In this document: piece after piece, positions 42,722 through 53,300 of the stretch
How the letters are laid out: each line of letters begins with the position of its first letter
Position numbering within the stretch: position 1 is the stretch's first letter
Notes under the pieces: model-generated
Database searches by the model: none
The model's input: only the letters and a program-made list of their open reading frames with translations
What the model was told of the DNA's origin: nothing
Source of the DNA: Linnemannia hyalina
Taxonomy: Eukaryota; Mortierellomycota; Mortierellomycetes; Mortierellales; Mortierellaceae
DNA: 64,000 bases
Reading direction: 5' to 3'
Assembly (NCBI GenBank): GCA_019671135.1
Contig: JAHRHY010000029.1
Span: 124,001-188,000 of the forward strand
Translations under genes and position numbers: made by a program

Positions 42722-44032
42722 AGGACCAGTATATAGCTAAAGCAGAAGCTGCTGACGAGGATGGAGAAAAGGATCAAGAGGACATCAAGAACGAGGATAT
42801 TAAAACTGAGGATGGAATAGAGGTTAGTAGCTTTTTTTCTTTAAAGTGCCTTACTGTTGACTGCACGACTATTGCCTTGCCACATGCTGAATTGTTTTAA
42901 TACTGCTATAGCTACTGAAGGCACGCATCGCGCAAGGACTCAGTGGCATGGTGGTGAGCAGAGTGCGGGGCGTTCTGTACGTTGACAATGAGATCCGTGA
43001 CTCTGCGAAGCATTTCAAACCGGATCCAGACTCCCGGTTTATCAAGCTTGACGCGAACGTCGCCGAGTTCCATATTGTTCCCGACCGCTTCGAGGCTTGG
43101 AAGGAGAAGCATCAACGAGCTATCTCCACCAACTTTGTTTTCTCGCAGAACTATAAGTACCCTGTCGTGGATCAATATCGACTCACTTACAAGTGTCAAT
43201 GCGCCGGCCAAAAGGTAGTGCGGAAGGACGCTTTGAAAGGAGGGAAGAGTGGAAACCCCAGGATGCGGAATGAAGGGATCAAGAAAGGCTGCCTTTCCAA
43301 GATCCATGCTTTGTTCAAGCCAATACCAGTGGCAGATGGCTTCAGCAAACCAGAATGTATTGTTGAGTATCATTATCAACACAACCACTCCGTTGGCGAC
43401 ATCACCGATCTCGGCACACGACAAAAGTCGGCTGCTATCAGGACCACGATCGAGCGTCTGATAAACCAAGGATCAACCATTCAATGAGTAATGCAACAGC
43501 TGACAATGGACTACGATAAGTTCACGCAGATCACACGAGGAAACGAGCAGCAGTTGTCGCGGGACGATTTCATTACTTTCGACGACGTCTACAATATATG
43601 GCACAGAATCACAACCGCCCAGATGAGAAAGAACCCGGATCCGGTGTTGTCGGGAATAAAATGGATGGAGGAATTTGAAAGGAACAACGCGTTTACTTTC
43701 TACGACAACGATGGTCTATACTATGGGCTCGCTTCCTTGTGGCAACTACAACAACTCAAGACCCATGGAAGAGCGATATGCTTTGATGGAACCCATAATG
43801 TGTTTGGGTACGTTTATTCTCTCTTTGCAGTGCTTCAACGATATATGTATATGTGGCTATACTTACCTGCTCCATTACTTCGTAGGCATGAAACGAACTT
43901 GTTCACTCTTGCCGTGAAGAACTCAGATACAGGGTTCGGTATTCCTGTTGCATTCTTATTACAAAGACTAGCAATACCTTCATCTTATCGAACTGGTTAC
44001 ATGCCGTTTGTAGAAAGATGAAGGATCTCTTC
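42722..44032 (+). pseudogene. MULE-family transposase, 3' truncated by DIRS B
   Basis: Several exon-like pieces: an acidic exon near 42724-42825, then 42912-43487 (GVLYVDNEIRDSAKHFKPD, LTYKCQCAGQ), an in-frame TGA at 43485, and TFYDNDGLYYGLASLWQLQQ. ICFDGTHNVFG holds the first catalytic Asp, followed by an intron of about 80 nt and HETNLFTLAV, GIPVAFLL. A frameshift near 43965 leads to FILSNWLHAVCRKMKDLF, after which DIRS B begins. The order matches the intact MULE transposase at 47.9 kb. It is broken by a stop, a frameshift and loss of the 3' half. Confidence 0.75.
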
Positions 44033-44340
44033 TGGATAGCGTTGCCGAATGTAATGACGGCTAAAGCCTATTATTCGACAACGCCAGGGACTCTAGATGT
44101 GTGTGTATCTTTCTTTTATTATTAGCCGTGACTTCCGGAAAAAAAAAATTGAAAATGAAAAATGAAAACAAAATAAAGGGGACTCTAGGTGATCTGTTGA
44201 TCTCTATCTACTTGCTAGAAAAGGGCGGGTCGGGTGGGACATCTAGAGTCCCTGGCGTTGTCGAATAATAGGCTTTAGCCGTCATTACATTCGGCAACGC
44301 TATCCATTATTCTTCCTTGGCAGGGACTCTATCTGTGGGT

Positions 44341-44780
44341 TCAGAGTTGAGGAAATATGGCTGCGGCGAAGTTGCTTGTTAGAGATCGCGAGATCCTGTA
44401 GCACGCTTCAACAATGACTGGGGATGACCGACGGCCGTGCGTGTCAACGTCGTCCGGCGGGATCTCCTTCTTTAGCGTGGCGGTAGTGCTCAAACATCCG
44501 GGTGCTCCCTTCTCTACTGCTTGTTGCCGTCGACGTTCCAGGCCGAGAGCGACCACATTGGATTCCTCTCGAGGATGTGTGGACTGTTCCCCGGAGCTGG
44601 TAAGACTTGGTTCCTCGAGATCCGTAGAGGCTTGTCGACCGACATGGCTGTGATCATAGGATACCAGAGCGCGCTCGTCCAGAATGGAGTGATGACCGTT
44701 GCCTTGACCTTGTCCTGCTTGATCTTCTGGAGGACCTTGCTGATTAGCGACCACGGTGGACATGCATAAACTCTGTTCAT
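44341..44780 (-). pseudogene. DIRS B tyrosine recombinase remnant
   Basis: The N-terminal region (NVVALGLERRRQQAVEKG, compare LVANGLELKRRRLAAEG in element A) is joined directly to the C-terminal end with the nucleophile region (RRSSPVIVEACYRISRSL), skipping about 250 residues that hold the Arg and His positions. The deletion keeps the final Tyr context but removes catalysis. Confidence 0.65.
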
Positions 44781-46376
44781 GTTGGACCAGCTGCTGTTGA
44801 ACGCGTCCTGGCCCCAGGCGGTTTCCTCCCGCTTCCATGACATGTATCGAGGAACTTTGGCGTTCGTTGCTGTTGCGAATAGGTCGATGTGGTGGTGACC
44901 CCATGTCGACTCGAGGGTTTGGAAGAATGACTTGTCGATCGACCACTCCAGCTGCGTCGTCATCCTCCTGGACGGTGCATCTGCTGGATTGAACTGTGAG
45001 GGAACGTATGTCGTCTTGAGTCGTGTGCCAGTCGCCATGCAGTGGTTCCATATCCTGGTCGTCAGTTCGAGTAGTGGTCGAGACCTCGTCCCGCCGAATT
45101 TGTTGATCTGGGCAATGGTTGTCATGTTGTCGCAATAACATGAATGGTCTTCCCGGTCGTTTCTGGAAGGTAGACCAAGTGCCAGATGACCCGCAGCTCC
45201 TTCTAATTGATGTGGTGTGGTTGTTCCAATGCGCTCCATGTCCTGGACATCTCCTTGCCCTCGATCACAATCCCCCATGCCTCCTCCGAGGCATCGGTGT
45301 ATGCGTCGACTTCCGTCCTCTGAGGCAAGAATCCTTGACCGTTCCACTCCGAAAGATGAGATCGCCACCAGCTGAGATTCTCCAGTGCCGCCGTGTCCAA
45401 TGTAACTGGATCTGTCCACTTGCATTTCTTGGCCAGAGCTGCATTCTGAACCTGAATCAGATTCCTCGTCCTCAGTCGAGCCGGAAAGACCGCCACCGTC
45501 ATCGCGATCGCCTTCCCGATAAATGCCGCCAGCCGCCGAAGTTGAACCGTCCCTGCTCTGATCAGCTTCTCCGCTTCCCTGCGCAGGTCGCGGACTTTTG
45601 GCCTTGGAACCGACAGTGACATGTTGCCGGTGTTGATCCTGAACCCAAGATGGTCGATACATTGGGTAGGATCTAGTGTTGACTTGGCGTTCTTGATAAG
45701 GAATCCAAGCTTTTCCAGCTGTTCCCGAACCAGATGAGTGTGCTCCTTGGCCTCCTCCTTGGTCCTGGCTGCGATGAGGATGTCGTCGAGATATGCCGAG
45801 ATCCTGATCCCTTTCTCCCTTGCCCACTTGAGAATTGGACGCACGATTTTTGTGAAGACGAAGGGGGAAAGTGAAAGTCCGAAAGGCAGAGTTCGGAACT
45901 GGTATGACTCCGCTCCCCATCTGAAGCGGAGGTACCTGCGAGATGCTGGATGGACTGCCACATGTAGAAACGCATCGCTGAGGTCGATACTCGTAAGCCA
46001 GTCGCCGGGTTTGAGCATCCTGCAAATGTTGGTAAGGGTTTCCATCTTGAACTTGGGTGCTGTCAAGAATTGGTTGAGTGGACGTAGGTTCAACACTGGG
46101 CGTAGGTCTCCCGTCTTCTTGGGGATAGTGAAGATACGACTGTAAAATCCCTCCCGCTGCAACCTTCGATAGCCTTTTTCCGTAATAAAGTACGGACCTC
46201 TTCGTCGATAGCCGTCCGTTCCTCCGGTGAATTGAACGGATCGTGTAGCGGTGGTAGGCGCAGTGGTGGAGGTCGGTCGAAAATGATGCTGTAGCCCGAC
46301 TTGATGATGTTGTTGACCCAAGTCGAATCCGTCATCTCTCTCCATGCCTCCTGGAACCGGAGAAGTCGTCCTCCTA
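44514..46376 (-). pseudogene. DIRS B reverse transcriptase-RNase H
   Basis: An initial segment (WVNNIIKSGYSIIFDRPPP, LLRKKAIEG) is followed after a frameshift near 46160 by KTGDLRPVLNLRPLNQF, WLTSIDLSDAFLHVAV, FRTLPFGLSLSPFVFTK, ISAYLDDILIA (YLDD) and AYTDASEEAWGIV (RNase H). A TAG at 45203 replaces the Tyr codon of the HINYKEL motif; beyond it the frame continues as CYCDNMTTIAQINKFGG to KVLQKIKQDKVKATV and ends at 44514. At least two lesions. Confidence 0.85.
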
Positions 46377-47324
46377 CTAATCCGACTCCTCCCCGTCGTT
46401 TCCCTGGTCTGGTTGCTTCCTGTCTTGACCGCCACCAGACTTGTACCGAGGCTTGCTACCAGACTTGCCTCCGTCCGACTTGTAACCCGACTTGCCCTTG
46501 TCAGATCTATATCCTGACTTGTCCTTGGGTTGCGACTTTCCCGACTGCTGGTCCTTGGGTTTGTCGTCTGTTGCTGACTTGTCCTTGGTAGACTTGTTGT
46601 CAGGCTTCTTGGTCTTGTCCTTTGGAGGTTCGTATTTCTTGTATGTCTTTCGAACCAGATCAGCGGCTGCTTTTTTGGCTGCCAGTGATTCCAAAGTGAA
46701 AAGGGATTCCTCCTTGTCGTTTCCATGCTTAATACCGAGTTCGTCGAGGTAAAGGTTCTCTCGCATCCGACTGATCCTGGAAGCGTCGTGGGATGCTGAG
46801 ATACGTACGGTGTTGAGGAAACCGAGCGTACGTTTACCGTGAGCCGAGTCGGATTCCTTATTTTTGATGATCTCATGGGCGAGAGTGTCGTAGAACCGGG
46901 TTGTGTGTGCCAAATATCCTTGGATTGTTGCCAAATCACGTTCGTGTCGCTTGGCTGCATCCGTGAGGGACACTTCGGAGTGTTGCAAAACTGGGGGAGG
47001 CTTGTAATCCATACCCTCGGTGTAATGGTAGTCGTTCCAATCGAAAACCTCATGGTTCTTGGGTAGCTCGGAATCGAAGAACTTGGGTTCCCCGATGGAT
47101 GGATAGATGTTGAGGAGTTCTTCGTAGAGCTTGAGAGTGGTTGCTCGGGGCTTGCAGACCACTTTGCCGTCCTGTTCGACTGATTCGGCTTCCAGTTGTT
47201 GAATCCTGGCTTGTTGCTGTTGTAAAAGGAGTTGCTGTTGCTGCATTTGCTCCTGCATAAGGCGAAGGGTCGTGTAAATGTCGATATCGACATCGGGGGC
47301 CGTAGGATTGGGTGCATGGGACAT
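46377..47324 (-). CDS. DIRS B gag-like protein
   Basis: 315 aa, intact. A Gln-rich coiled coil (LMQEQMQQQQLLLQQQQARI) near residues 22-41 is followed by a gag-like helical region (DLATIQGYLAHTTRFYDTL) and a Lys/Asp/Ser-rich tail of KDKSGYRSDKGKSGYKSD-type repeats. It is the only intact frame in this element. The function is inferred from position before RT and similarity to element A. Confidence 0.7.
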   Translation of the reverse strand: MSHAPNPTAPDVDIDIYTTLRLMQEQMQQQQLLLQQQQARIQQLEAESVEQDGKVVCKPRATTLKLYEELLNIYPSIGEPKFFDSELPKNHEVFDWNDYHYTEGMDYKPPPVLQHSEVSLTDAAKRHERDLATIQGYLAHTTRFYDTLAHEIIKNKESDSAHGKRTLGFLNTVRISASHDASRISRMRENLYLDELGIKHGNDKEESLFTLESLAAKKAAADLVRKTYKKYEPPKDKTKKPDNKSTKDKSATDDKPKDQQSGKSQPKDKSGYRSDKGKSGYKSDGGKSGSKPRYKSGGGQDRKQPDQGNDGEESD

Positions 47325-47521
47325 GGGGGAGGATCGTTCCGAGATTCGGGGAGAGTGTTCCGGCCGTGAAAAAGAAAGATAGAGATCAACAGATCACCAA
47401 GAGTCCCCTTTATTTTGTTTTCATTTTCATTTTCAACTTTTTTATTTTTTTTCGGAAGTCACGGTTAATAATAAAAGAAAGATACACACACAGATAGAGT
47501 CCCTGGCAAGGAAGAATAATG

Positions 47522-47884
47522 GGGTTAAAAAGGCCCCTATCATTAAGGGACTTTCCACGTACAAAACGCGATACCTGAGGAAAGCAATAACAAAAACAAC
47601 AGTGAAGTGCTTTTTGCCCTTTTTCCTCACCTTTTTCTTCCTCTTTGCACCTCCCACCACTGTTGCATCTGTAACCCTCCACCACACCTCATCCGCACTT
47701 CATCCGCACCTCATCCGGGCTCCATCTTCACCCCATTTGCCCCTTCTCTTCCGCTCATTAAGTCGCTCAAGCCTATGAAAATATTATAGGTAAAAATAAG
47801 TGCTATTATTATCAATATTATTATCCAACGCCTCGCGTAACTAACTAACTGTGTACTTATCGCGCTTTCTTACTGCTAGCCTTT
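47522..47884. other. Spacer upstream of the intact MULE gene
   Basis: No gene. It may include the 5' flank or terminal inverted repeat of the MULE; I could not define a TIR by eye. Confidence 0.4.
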
Positions 47885-50206
47885 ATGGACAATAAACAAG
47901 ACAATACCGCGTTATTCCAGCCTTGCGGAATCGATGACCTTCGTGAGCGAGACGTAGCTGAGTTCCTTGAACCTCTTCCAGGATTTGCTCTTGCTTTGAA
48001 GGAAGACGAAAAAAAGTACGACGACGACGACGTCAAGGAGGAGCAGGAGACACTTGCGCTCTTGTACCAAGATGAACCCGCTGCCCTCAACACCCTCAGG
48101 GCGCGTCTCGCTGGCGAAGCTCCATGGCTTGAAGGTTCTATTCCGTATCCTCTTGTCACTCTGGAGAAACCTTATTCCGCGAGGAACGTCTATTTTGACT
48201 ATGAACCCAAGATCTTTTATTATCCCGAACGAACGTACGAAGACTGGCTTGAGATGGATAGCACACAGCACCTATTTCACTGGCGGCTGGAGACGAGTGA
48301 GGTGTGCTCGGAAGCCAGCCCATTCTCGTACACACAAACCTGGTACTGTCATTGCGCCGGCAAGCCCGAGATCAAGAAGAAGGCCGAGGGTAAAAAGCGT
48401 CGCCAGGTTTTCAAAACTTCCAAGCACTTGGGATGCCTCGCTCGTATCTATATTCACAAGTTCAAGGACGGACATCCCCCAGCTCCTGGTTACCCCCCTG
48501 CCAATGCAAGCAAGCGTGTTCGTCTGACATATTATGGCCGCCATACTGGCCACGTCTTGGGCGACCTTGAGGGGTTCCAGCACCTGCGTATTAGCCAACC
48601 AGTCCGAGAAGCCATCCTGGGCTATATCAAGCTGGGCTTGGGAAAACGAGCTATCAGGGACAAGCTTACCCTCTATTCCGATACTCTTCACAGCCGCCTG
48701 TCAAAAGGGACACTCACGCGCGATGACTTCGTGACAGCCGTCGACATTGCCAACATCTACGATGCCTATTGGAAGGAGAAGAGCCAGGGACATTCGGACT
48801 GTCGTATATCGTTATCCATTTGGGCGGATAGAAAGCAGGCTGAAGGAAACTTTGTCTTCCGATGGAACAAGACTACTGCAGGATCGACGAATAAATACGG
48901 TTATGGATTCTCTTCTCCTTGGCAGTTGGACAAGCTTCGAGCTTCTGGAGGAGCAGTCGGATTGGATTCAACACACAATACCTGCAAGGGCAGCGCCGAG
49001 CTTTACACCGTTATTGTCCAAGACCCTCAGACGTTGCGTGGAATCCCTGTGGCCTTTCTTTTGACCGAGGACAAGACCGCCGAGCCCTTGCAGGATTGGC
49101 TGATCGCTCTCGAGGCATATGCTGGTATCAACTTCCGCTACATCACGACCGACGACTCCAAGGTTGAATACAAGGCTATCAAACATGGCCTTGGCGATCA
49201 CGTTCGGATCCACCTTTGCCTTTGGCACGTTGTTCGAGCGTGGAGCACGCAGATCAAAAAACTGGTCACGAACGACAACCCGTTTCAGCAACAGCGCCTT
49301 CAAGCTGATGCCCGCCTGGTCCTACACAAGATCATGTACGAGCGTGATATGAGGACAGCTAATGAGATGATCGTGGTGTTCCGACAAGTCTGGGGGGTGC
49401 TTTCGAAGCCCTTGGTGGATTACATGGAGGATAACTACCTCAAAGAGCGTCGACGCCAGCTCTGGATGAAGTCCTATCGTCAAGACGTCTACTACGCATC
49501 GATGGATACCAACAACTATGTTGAGTCTTGGCACAACCAGTTGAAGTCGAATTACCTCAAGCACCATTACCGAGCGCGAGCGGACCGCATCCTCTACATT
49601 CTCACAGAAGTCGTCCTGGAGACATTCAAGAAGGAAGAGTTCGGAGTAATCATCCGTGTTGGCCGTAGGACGAAAGGCGAGGTTCTCGACATTCTGCGCC
49701 AACGAGATGTCCATGCTATGACAGAGGAGACCATCCAGAAGCATGTCCTTTTTCTTGACGGTCGTTACATTGTCGAGTCGATCACCTTTCCAGCCATTTA
49801 TTACAGCTTGTCGCTATCTGATGGTTTGATCAACAGTTGCTCCTGCGAGTACTTTCTCCGGTACCGTCGTCTCTGCAAGCACATCCTTATGGCTATCCGC
49901 AAGTTCCCTGGCAATCTTCGCCTTCCGCTCAACAACAATTTCTATGTTTCAAGAACCCTTACCGTCCCCACGACCGCCATGGACTTCAAGCAGGAGGATA
50001 TCAAGAGAGACGAGACGCCTGAAGAAGAGCGTGAACAAAATCGTATGCACGATGATGTTCGTGCTCTAGTGGAGTCCTTCTCTCGTTATTCTCGGGTCTC
50101 AATTGTGAACGAGGAAACTATTCGTCTCCTTAAACAATTGGTTGACCATGGATGTTGTCTTCCTGAAAAGAAGGACAACAGCAAGCAGCGACAAACGCAG
50201 ACATAA
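47885..50206 (+). CDS. MULE-family transposase with SWIM zinc finger
   Basis: Single intact 773-aa frame. A FAR1-like Cys/His region (WYCHCAGKPE ... LGCLARIYIHK ... YGRHTGHVLGD) lies around residues 155-235. The MULE DDE core has Asp361 in GLDSTHNTC, Asp423/424 in ITTDDSKVEY, the CLWHVVRAW C-x2-H element, and Glu547 in NYVESWHNQLK. A SWIM finger (SCSCEYFLRYRRLCKH) is at about 650-666. All catalytic positions are present, so this could be an active or domesticated MULE. A related but broken copy lies at 42.7-44.0 kb. The ATG at 47885 is the first in frame. Confidence 0.88.
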   Translation: MDNKQDNTALFQPCGIDDLRERDVAEFLEPLPGFALALKEDEKKYDDDDVKEEQETLALLYQDEPAALNTLRARLAGEAPWLEGSIPYPLVTLEKPYSARNVYFDYEPKIFYYPERTYEDWLEMDSTQHLFHWRLETSEVCSEASPFSYTQTWYCHCAGKPEIKKKAEGKKRRQVFKTSKHLGCLARIYIHKFKDGHPPAPGYPPANASKRVRLTYYGRHTGHVLGDLEGFQHLRISQPVREAILGYIKLGLGKRAIRDKLTLYSDTLHSRLSKGTLTRDDFVTAVDIANIYDAYWKEKSQGHSDCRISLSIWADRKQAEGNFVFRWNKTTAGSTNKYGYGFSSPWQLDKLRASGGAVGLDSTHNTCKGSAELYTVIVQDPQTLRGIPVAFLLTEDKTAEPLQDWLIALEAYAGINFRYITTDDSKVEYKAIKHGLGDHVRIHLCLWHVVRAWSTQIKKLVTNDNPFQQQRLQADARLVLHKIMYERDMRTANEMIVVFRQVWGVLSKPLVDYMEDNYLKERRRQLWMKSYRQDVYYASMDTNNYVESWHNQLKSNYLKHHYRARADRILYILTEVVLETFKKEEFGVIIRVGRRTKGEVLDILRQRDVHAMTEETIQKHVLFLDGRYIVESITFPAIYYSLSLSDGLINSCSCEYFLRYRRLCKHILMAIRKFPGNLRLPLNNNFYVSRTLTVPTTAMDFKQEDIKRDETPEEEREQNRMHDDVRALVESFSRYSRVSIVNEETIRLLKQLVDHGCCLPEKKDNSKQRQTQT

Positions 50207-51186
50207 CAAAATAGCACACAATCTGAAATAAAGATTCTCTCTTTATATATACATGTTTATTCATCTATCTCTGTCGCTCTATTCTTTTTCTCCTTACCCC
50301 TTGGTTCTTTTTCACTCTTCTCTTCTTCCATTATAGACTCCCATTCCAAAACGCACTCACTCTTCTTTCATGTTAACACTTGTAACCCATAGCTATCACT
50401 TAGGTAGAGAAAACAATTAAAACAAATACATATTGAAGGAGGATGGCTCATATATGACACTTTTGGAGAATGTTGGAGATAGTCTTTCTTCGTTTACTCA
50501 GCCAATTCTCCACCAATCACAATAAAAACTGTACCCACGTATTCCTGAGATCAAATTCTATAGATTCATATTAATGGACAAGTGTCAAAAACAACGTTTT
50601 CAAAGTCGAAAAAACAAAAGTGTGAAAAACGACTACATTGATTTTTCATCATTGACTAGGCGACATTGTTACGCGTCTCTACACTATCTTTTGATGATTT
50701 TGAACTCAAGAAATATTATTTTCTTTTAAAAACTACATAAGCGTATCCGCAAGAGGTACGTTAACAATTAAGTATTAGTAGGCACCAGCAAGAAACGTCG
50801 CCCTATGGCACTTTTCTAGTTGCAAAGCGATTAGACGACCCATTCTGGCCTCCATCCAACACGACTATACTCGCCTATGCAGTGAACGAATTTGATTGGC
50901 CCACTGAAAAAAGTACGTATGAAATTTGTCTTCCTCCGCCAACTAAGCCGCTTGACCCCACGAACTAGGTTCACTCCTAGCCACCACATCTTTTTGTAAC
51001 AACCCCTTAGACATTAAAGTCGATTTCAAATCAGATCACGCCATATCGCGTATCGTATGGGCACAGACCACATTTAGGACGCGTCAAACTGTGCTCAAAA
51101 GCAGTACCCTGCTCAAAAGTGTACCCCTTAGAACTTAAAAGAATTATACCATGGTAGTAAACAAAGCATCAACGGCGCGGTCTCGA
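50207..51186. other. Gene-free A/T-richer spacer
   Basis: No coding region, RNA gene or repeat family recognised over about 980 bp. The beginning holds an AATAAA (50227) that may end the MULE transcript. Confidence 0.45.
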
Positions 51187-51604
51187 TGCCACGTTTTGCC
51201 CCAAGGCTGCCAGGCCCCAGGTTGCCCGGGTTACGCGAGAATAAGTTTTGTCCTAGTTCCGTTGAACGCGCAATGAATATCGAATTATTCGTCACGTGAC
51301 TTCAGCCATCAACTGGACATTCCAAGCCCCATCCAAGATCCAAAACACCGCCCCATGTTCCAAGCCCCGTCTAACGTCCCAAGCCCCGTTCAATGTCCAA
51401 GCGCCGCCTTGGTTCCTTTTGTTCATCCGGCCCTTAGCATAAATAGATCCCCTGTTACCCTATCTTGTTCTCCAATCTGCAACAACTCACTTCCATCTGT
51501 TCCCAGCCTTTCTTCTGCACACTCGTCGTATTCCTTTTTTTTCCTTCATAATAAAACATAACAAAAGCAATACACATTCTCCCGAGTCCTGTCTGATCAT
51601 TGCA
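51187..51604 (+). mobile_element. Solo LTR, family 1 (second copy)
   Basis: 418 bp, begins TGCCACGTTTTGCCCC and ends GATCATTGCA, flanked by CTCGA at 51182-51186 and 51605-51609. It matches the inverted copy at 11426-11844. Internal CCAAGCCCCG-type short repeats, a CATAAATAG TATA-like box and AATAAAAC near the end fit an LTR with U3-R-U5. Confidence 0.93.
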
Positions 51605-51625
51605 CTCGAATGATAATGAAGTAGG

Positions 51626-51815
51626 AGAGAAGGAGCCGACATCGAAGGATCAAAAAGCAACGTCACTATGAACGCTTGGCTTCCACAAGCCAGTTGTTGT
51701 ATGTGGCAGTGCGAGAGTGACCAAAGTGTGGTTCAGCATGTTGATTCACCTTGTCTTACCATACCCTGGAATTTTTCCTCAGTTCCCTTGAAATTTTCTT
51801 GTGCAATCATGATTG
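51626..51815. repeat. Dispersed repeat, inverted copy at 59262-59424
   Basis: About 190 bp (starting AGGAGCCGACATCGAAGGAT) found again on the opposite strand at 59262-59424 with small gaps. The class is unknown; no terminal repeats or duplications seen. It lies between the solo LTR and the dioxygenase gene. Confidence 0.65.
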
Positions 51816-51923
51816 ACATGTGCCTCCGCAGCGAGACAGTTGATAAAGGATCAATACGGAAATCCTGATATCAAAATTCAGTTCTCTCTTCCTTCATCAA
51901 TTTACTCGAAAGCTTCCATCTCC

Positions 51924-52958
51924 ATGATGTCTTCAAACGCAACAACAATAGCAACAACCAGCCTCCCACTTATCAACTTCGCAAACTTCACAAACAGCAG
52001 CACAGAGTCACGTCTAAGAACAGCCAAACAACTTGTCTCCGCCTGCCGTACCACCGGCTTTGTCTACATCATCAACCATGGCGTCCCAAAGCATGAGCTC
52101 GAGCGCGCCTTTGCCATCTCCTCAAAATTCTTCGACCTGCCGCTAGAGGAGAAGATGAAAGCGCCCCATCCACCTGGCTGGTCAGTCCACCGTGGCTACT
52201 CATGGCCGGGGTTTGAGAAGGTTTCAAATGCCACCAGCAGCAAGGAGGATGAGGTGGCAGTGCGGAAATTGCGTGAGGTAAAGGATGTGAAGGAGAGTTA
52301 TGAGGTCGGCAGCGAGTCAAACCCCGATATGCCAAATATATGGCCTCTGGAGGAGGTATTGCCAGAGTGGCAGCCCTTCATGACGGAATTCTACTGGACA
52401 TGCTTCGAGGCCGCGAAGACTGTGCTGAAGGCACTGGCGTTGGGTATTGGGCTTGAGGAGGATGCATTGGTGAGCCTGCATAGTGGGCATTATAATCAGC
52501 TCAGGTTGCTGAATTACCCACCTATCCCAGCACAGGCGCTGGAGGAGGGGACGAGTGAGAGGATGCCAGCACATACAGATTGGAGCACGATGACAATACT
52601 GTGGCAGGATGATTGTGGGGGGTTGCAGGTTGAGGATCCAAACCATGCTGGGAAGTTCATCAATGTCGAACCTGTCGAAGGGGCACTTGTGATGAACATT
52701 GGGGATCTGATGATGCGGTGGAGCAATGATGTCCTGCGCTCGACGTCACATCGTGTTACGTTGCCACCATTGCAGGATCGGATTGAGGGGGAGGGAAGGA
52801 TCACAAGGCAGCGGAAGAGTATTGTTTATTTTTTGTCGACAGATCCAGATAGGTTGATTGAGGTTATGGGGAGCTGTGTGAATGAGAACCAGCCAGCGAA
52901 GTATGAACCTATTACGCAGAGGGATTATGCGGCAATGAGGGCGAGGATGCAATATTAA
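51924..52958 (+). CDS. 2-oxoglutarate/Fe(II)-dependent dioxygenase (isopenicillin-N-synthase-like)
   Basis: Intact, 344 aa from the first of two adjacent Met codons at 51924. N-terminal DIOX_N motifs: LPLINFANF and CRTTGFVYIINHGVP, then FFDLPLEEKM. The jelly-roll core has the iron ligands His-x-Asp in MPAHTDWSTMTIL and the distal His in LRSTSHRVTLP, with the 2OG-binding Arg in ITRQRKSIVYFL. Such enzymes hydroxylate or desaturate small molecules. The substrate cannot be told. The frame is open upstream to 51813, but that part lies next to the dispersed repeat and lacks family similarity. Confidence 0.88.
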   Translation: MMSSNATTIATTSLPLINFANFTNSSTESRLRTAKQLVSACRTTGFVYIINHGVPKHELERAFAISSKFFDLPLEEKMKAPHPPGWSVHRGYSWPGFEKVSNATSSKEDEVAVRKLREVKDVKESYEVGSESNPDMPNIWPLEEVLPEWQPFMTEFYWTCFEAAKTVLKALALGIGLEEDALVSLHSGHYNQLRLLNYPPIPAQALEEGTSERMPAHTDWSTMTILWQDDCGGLQVEDPNHAGKFINVEPVEGALVMNIGDLMMRWSNDVLRSTSHRVTLPPLQDRIEGEGRITRQRKSIVYFLSTDPDRLIEVMGSCVNENQPAKYEPITQRDYAAMRARMQY

Positions 52959-53300
52959 ATGAAAAAGGGGTCACTGGTGCAGGCAGTATTGCGTTTTTGC
53001 CTTGTGGATCATAGATAGATGAAGACATTGTTACAGAGAGCCCATTCCTTGCAGTGCTTTGACCTCACCGTAATTTAGACCAAAGTAGATACTGCAGTAG
53101 TAGAAATAGCGAGGCAGCTCGATCTTTTGCTCCATGTCCTTTCAAAAGACAACTTCACGAAGCAATTGATTGAGTTAGCTGACGCCGTTTATTTCAGTGT
53201 GTATTGTTTGCTTGCGTATCGTGCCATAGGATCCCCCCCAGTTTCAACAACCACTCCACAATATCTCAACCGAACCCACCTGATTCCGTAACAACATGAA
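52959..53300. other. Intergenic
   Basis: 3' flank of the dioxygenase; nothing recognised before the palindrome. Confidence 0.4.

Larger units (their letters stand above)
44033..47521 (-). mobile_element. DIRS-type retrotransposon B with both ends
   Basis: Terminal structure: an inverted pair at 44033-44100 and 44238-44305 (about 68 bp), a partial third copy at about 44311-44340, and long-range inverted repeats 44102-44212 versus 47370-47495, ending at 47521. Coding order on the minus strand is gag, RT-RNase H and a YR remnant. It inserted into a MULE pseudogene at the left side. Most of the YR domain is deleted, so the copy is non-autonomous. Confidence 0.85.

Noticed and set aside
51813..51923. 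N-terminal extension of the dioxygenase
   Set aside because: Upstream codons come from the dispersed repeat border and lack dioxygenase similarity; the MM pair at 51924 is a better start.
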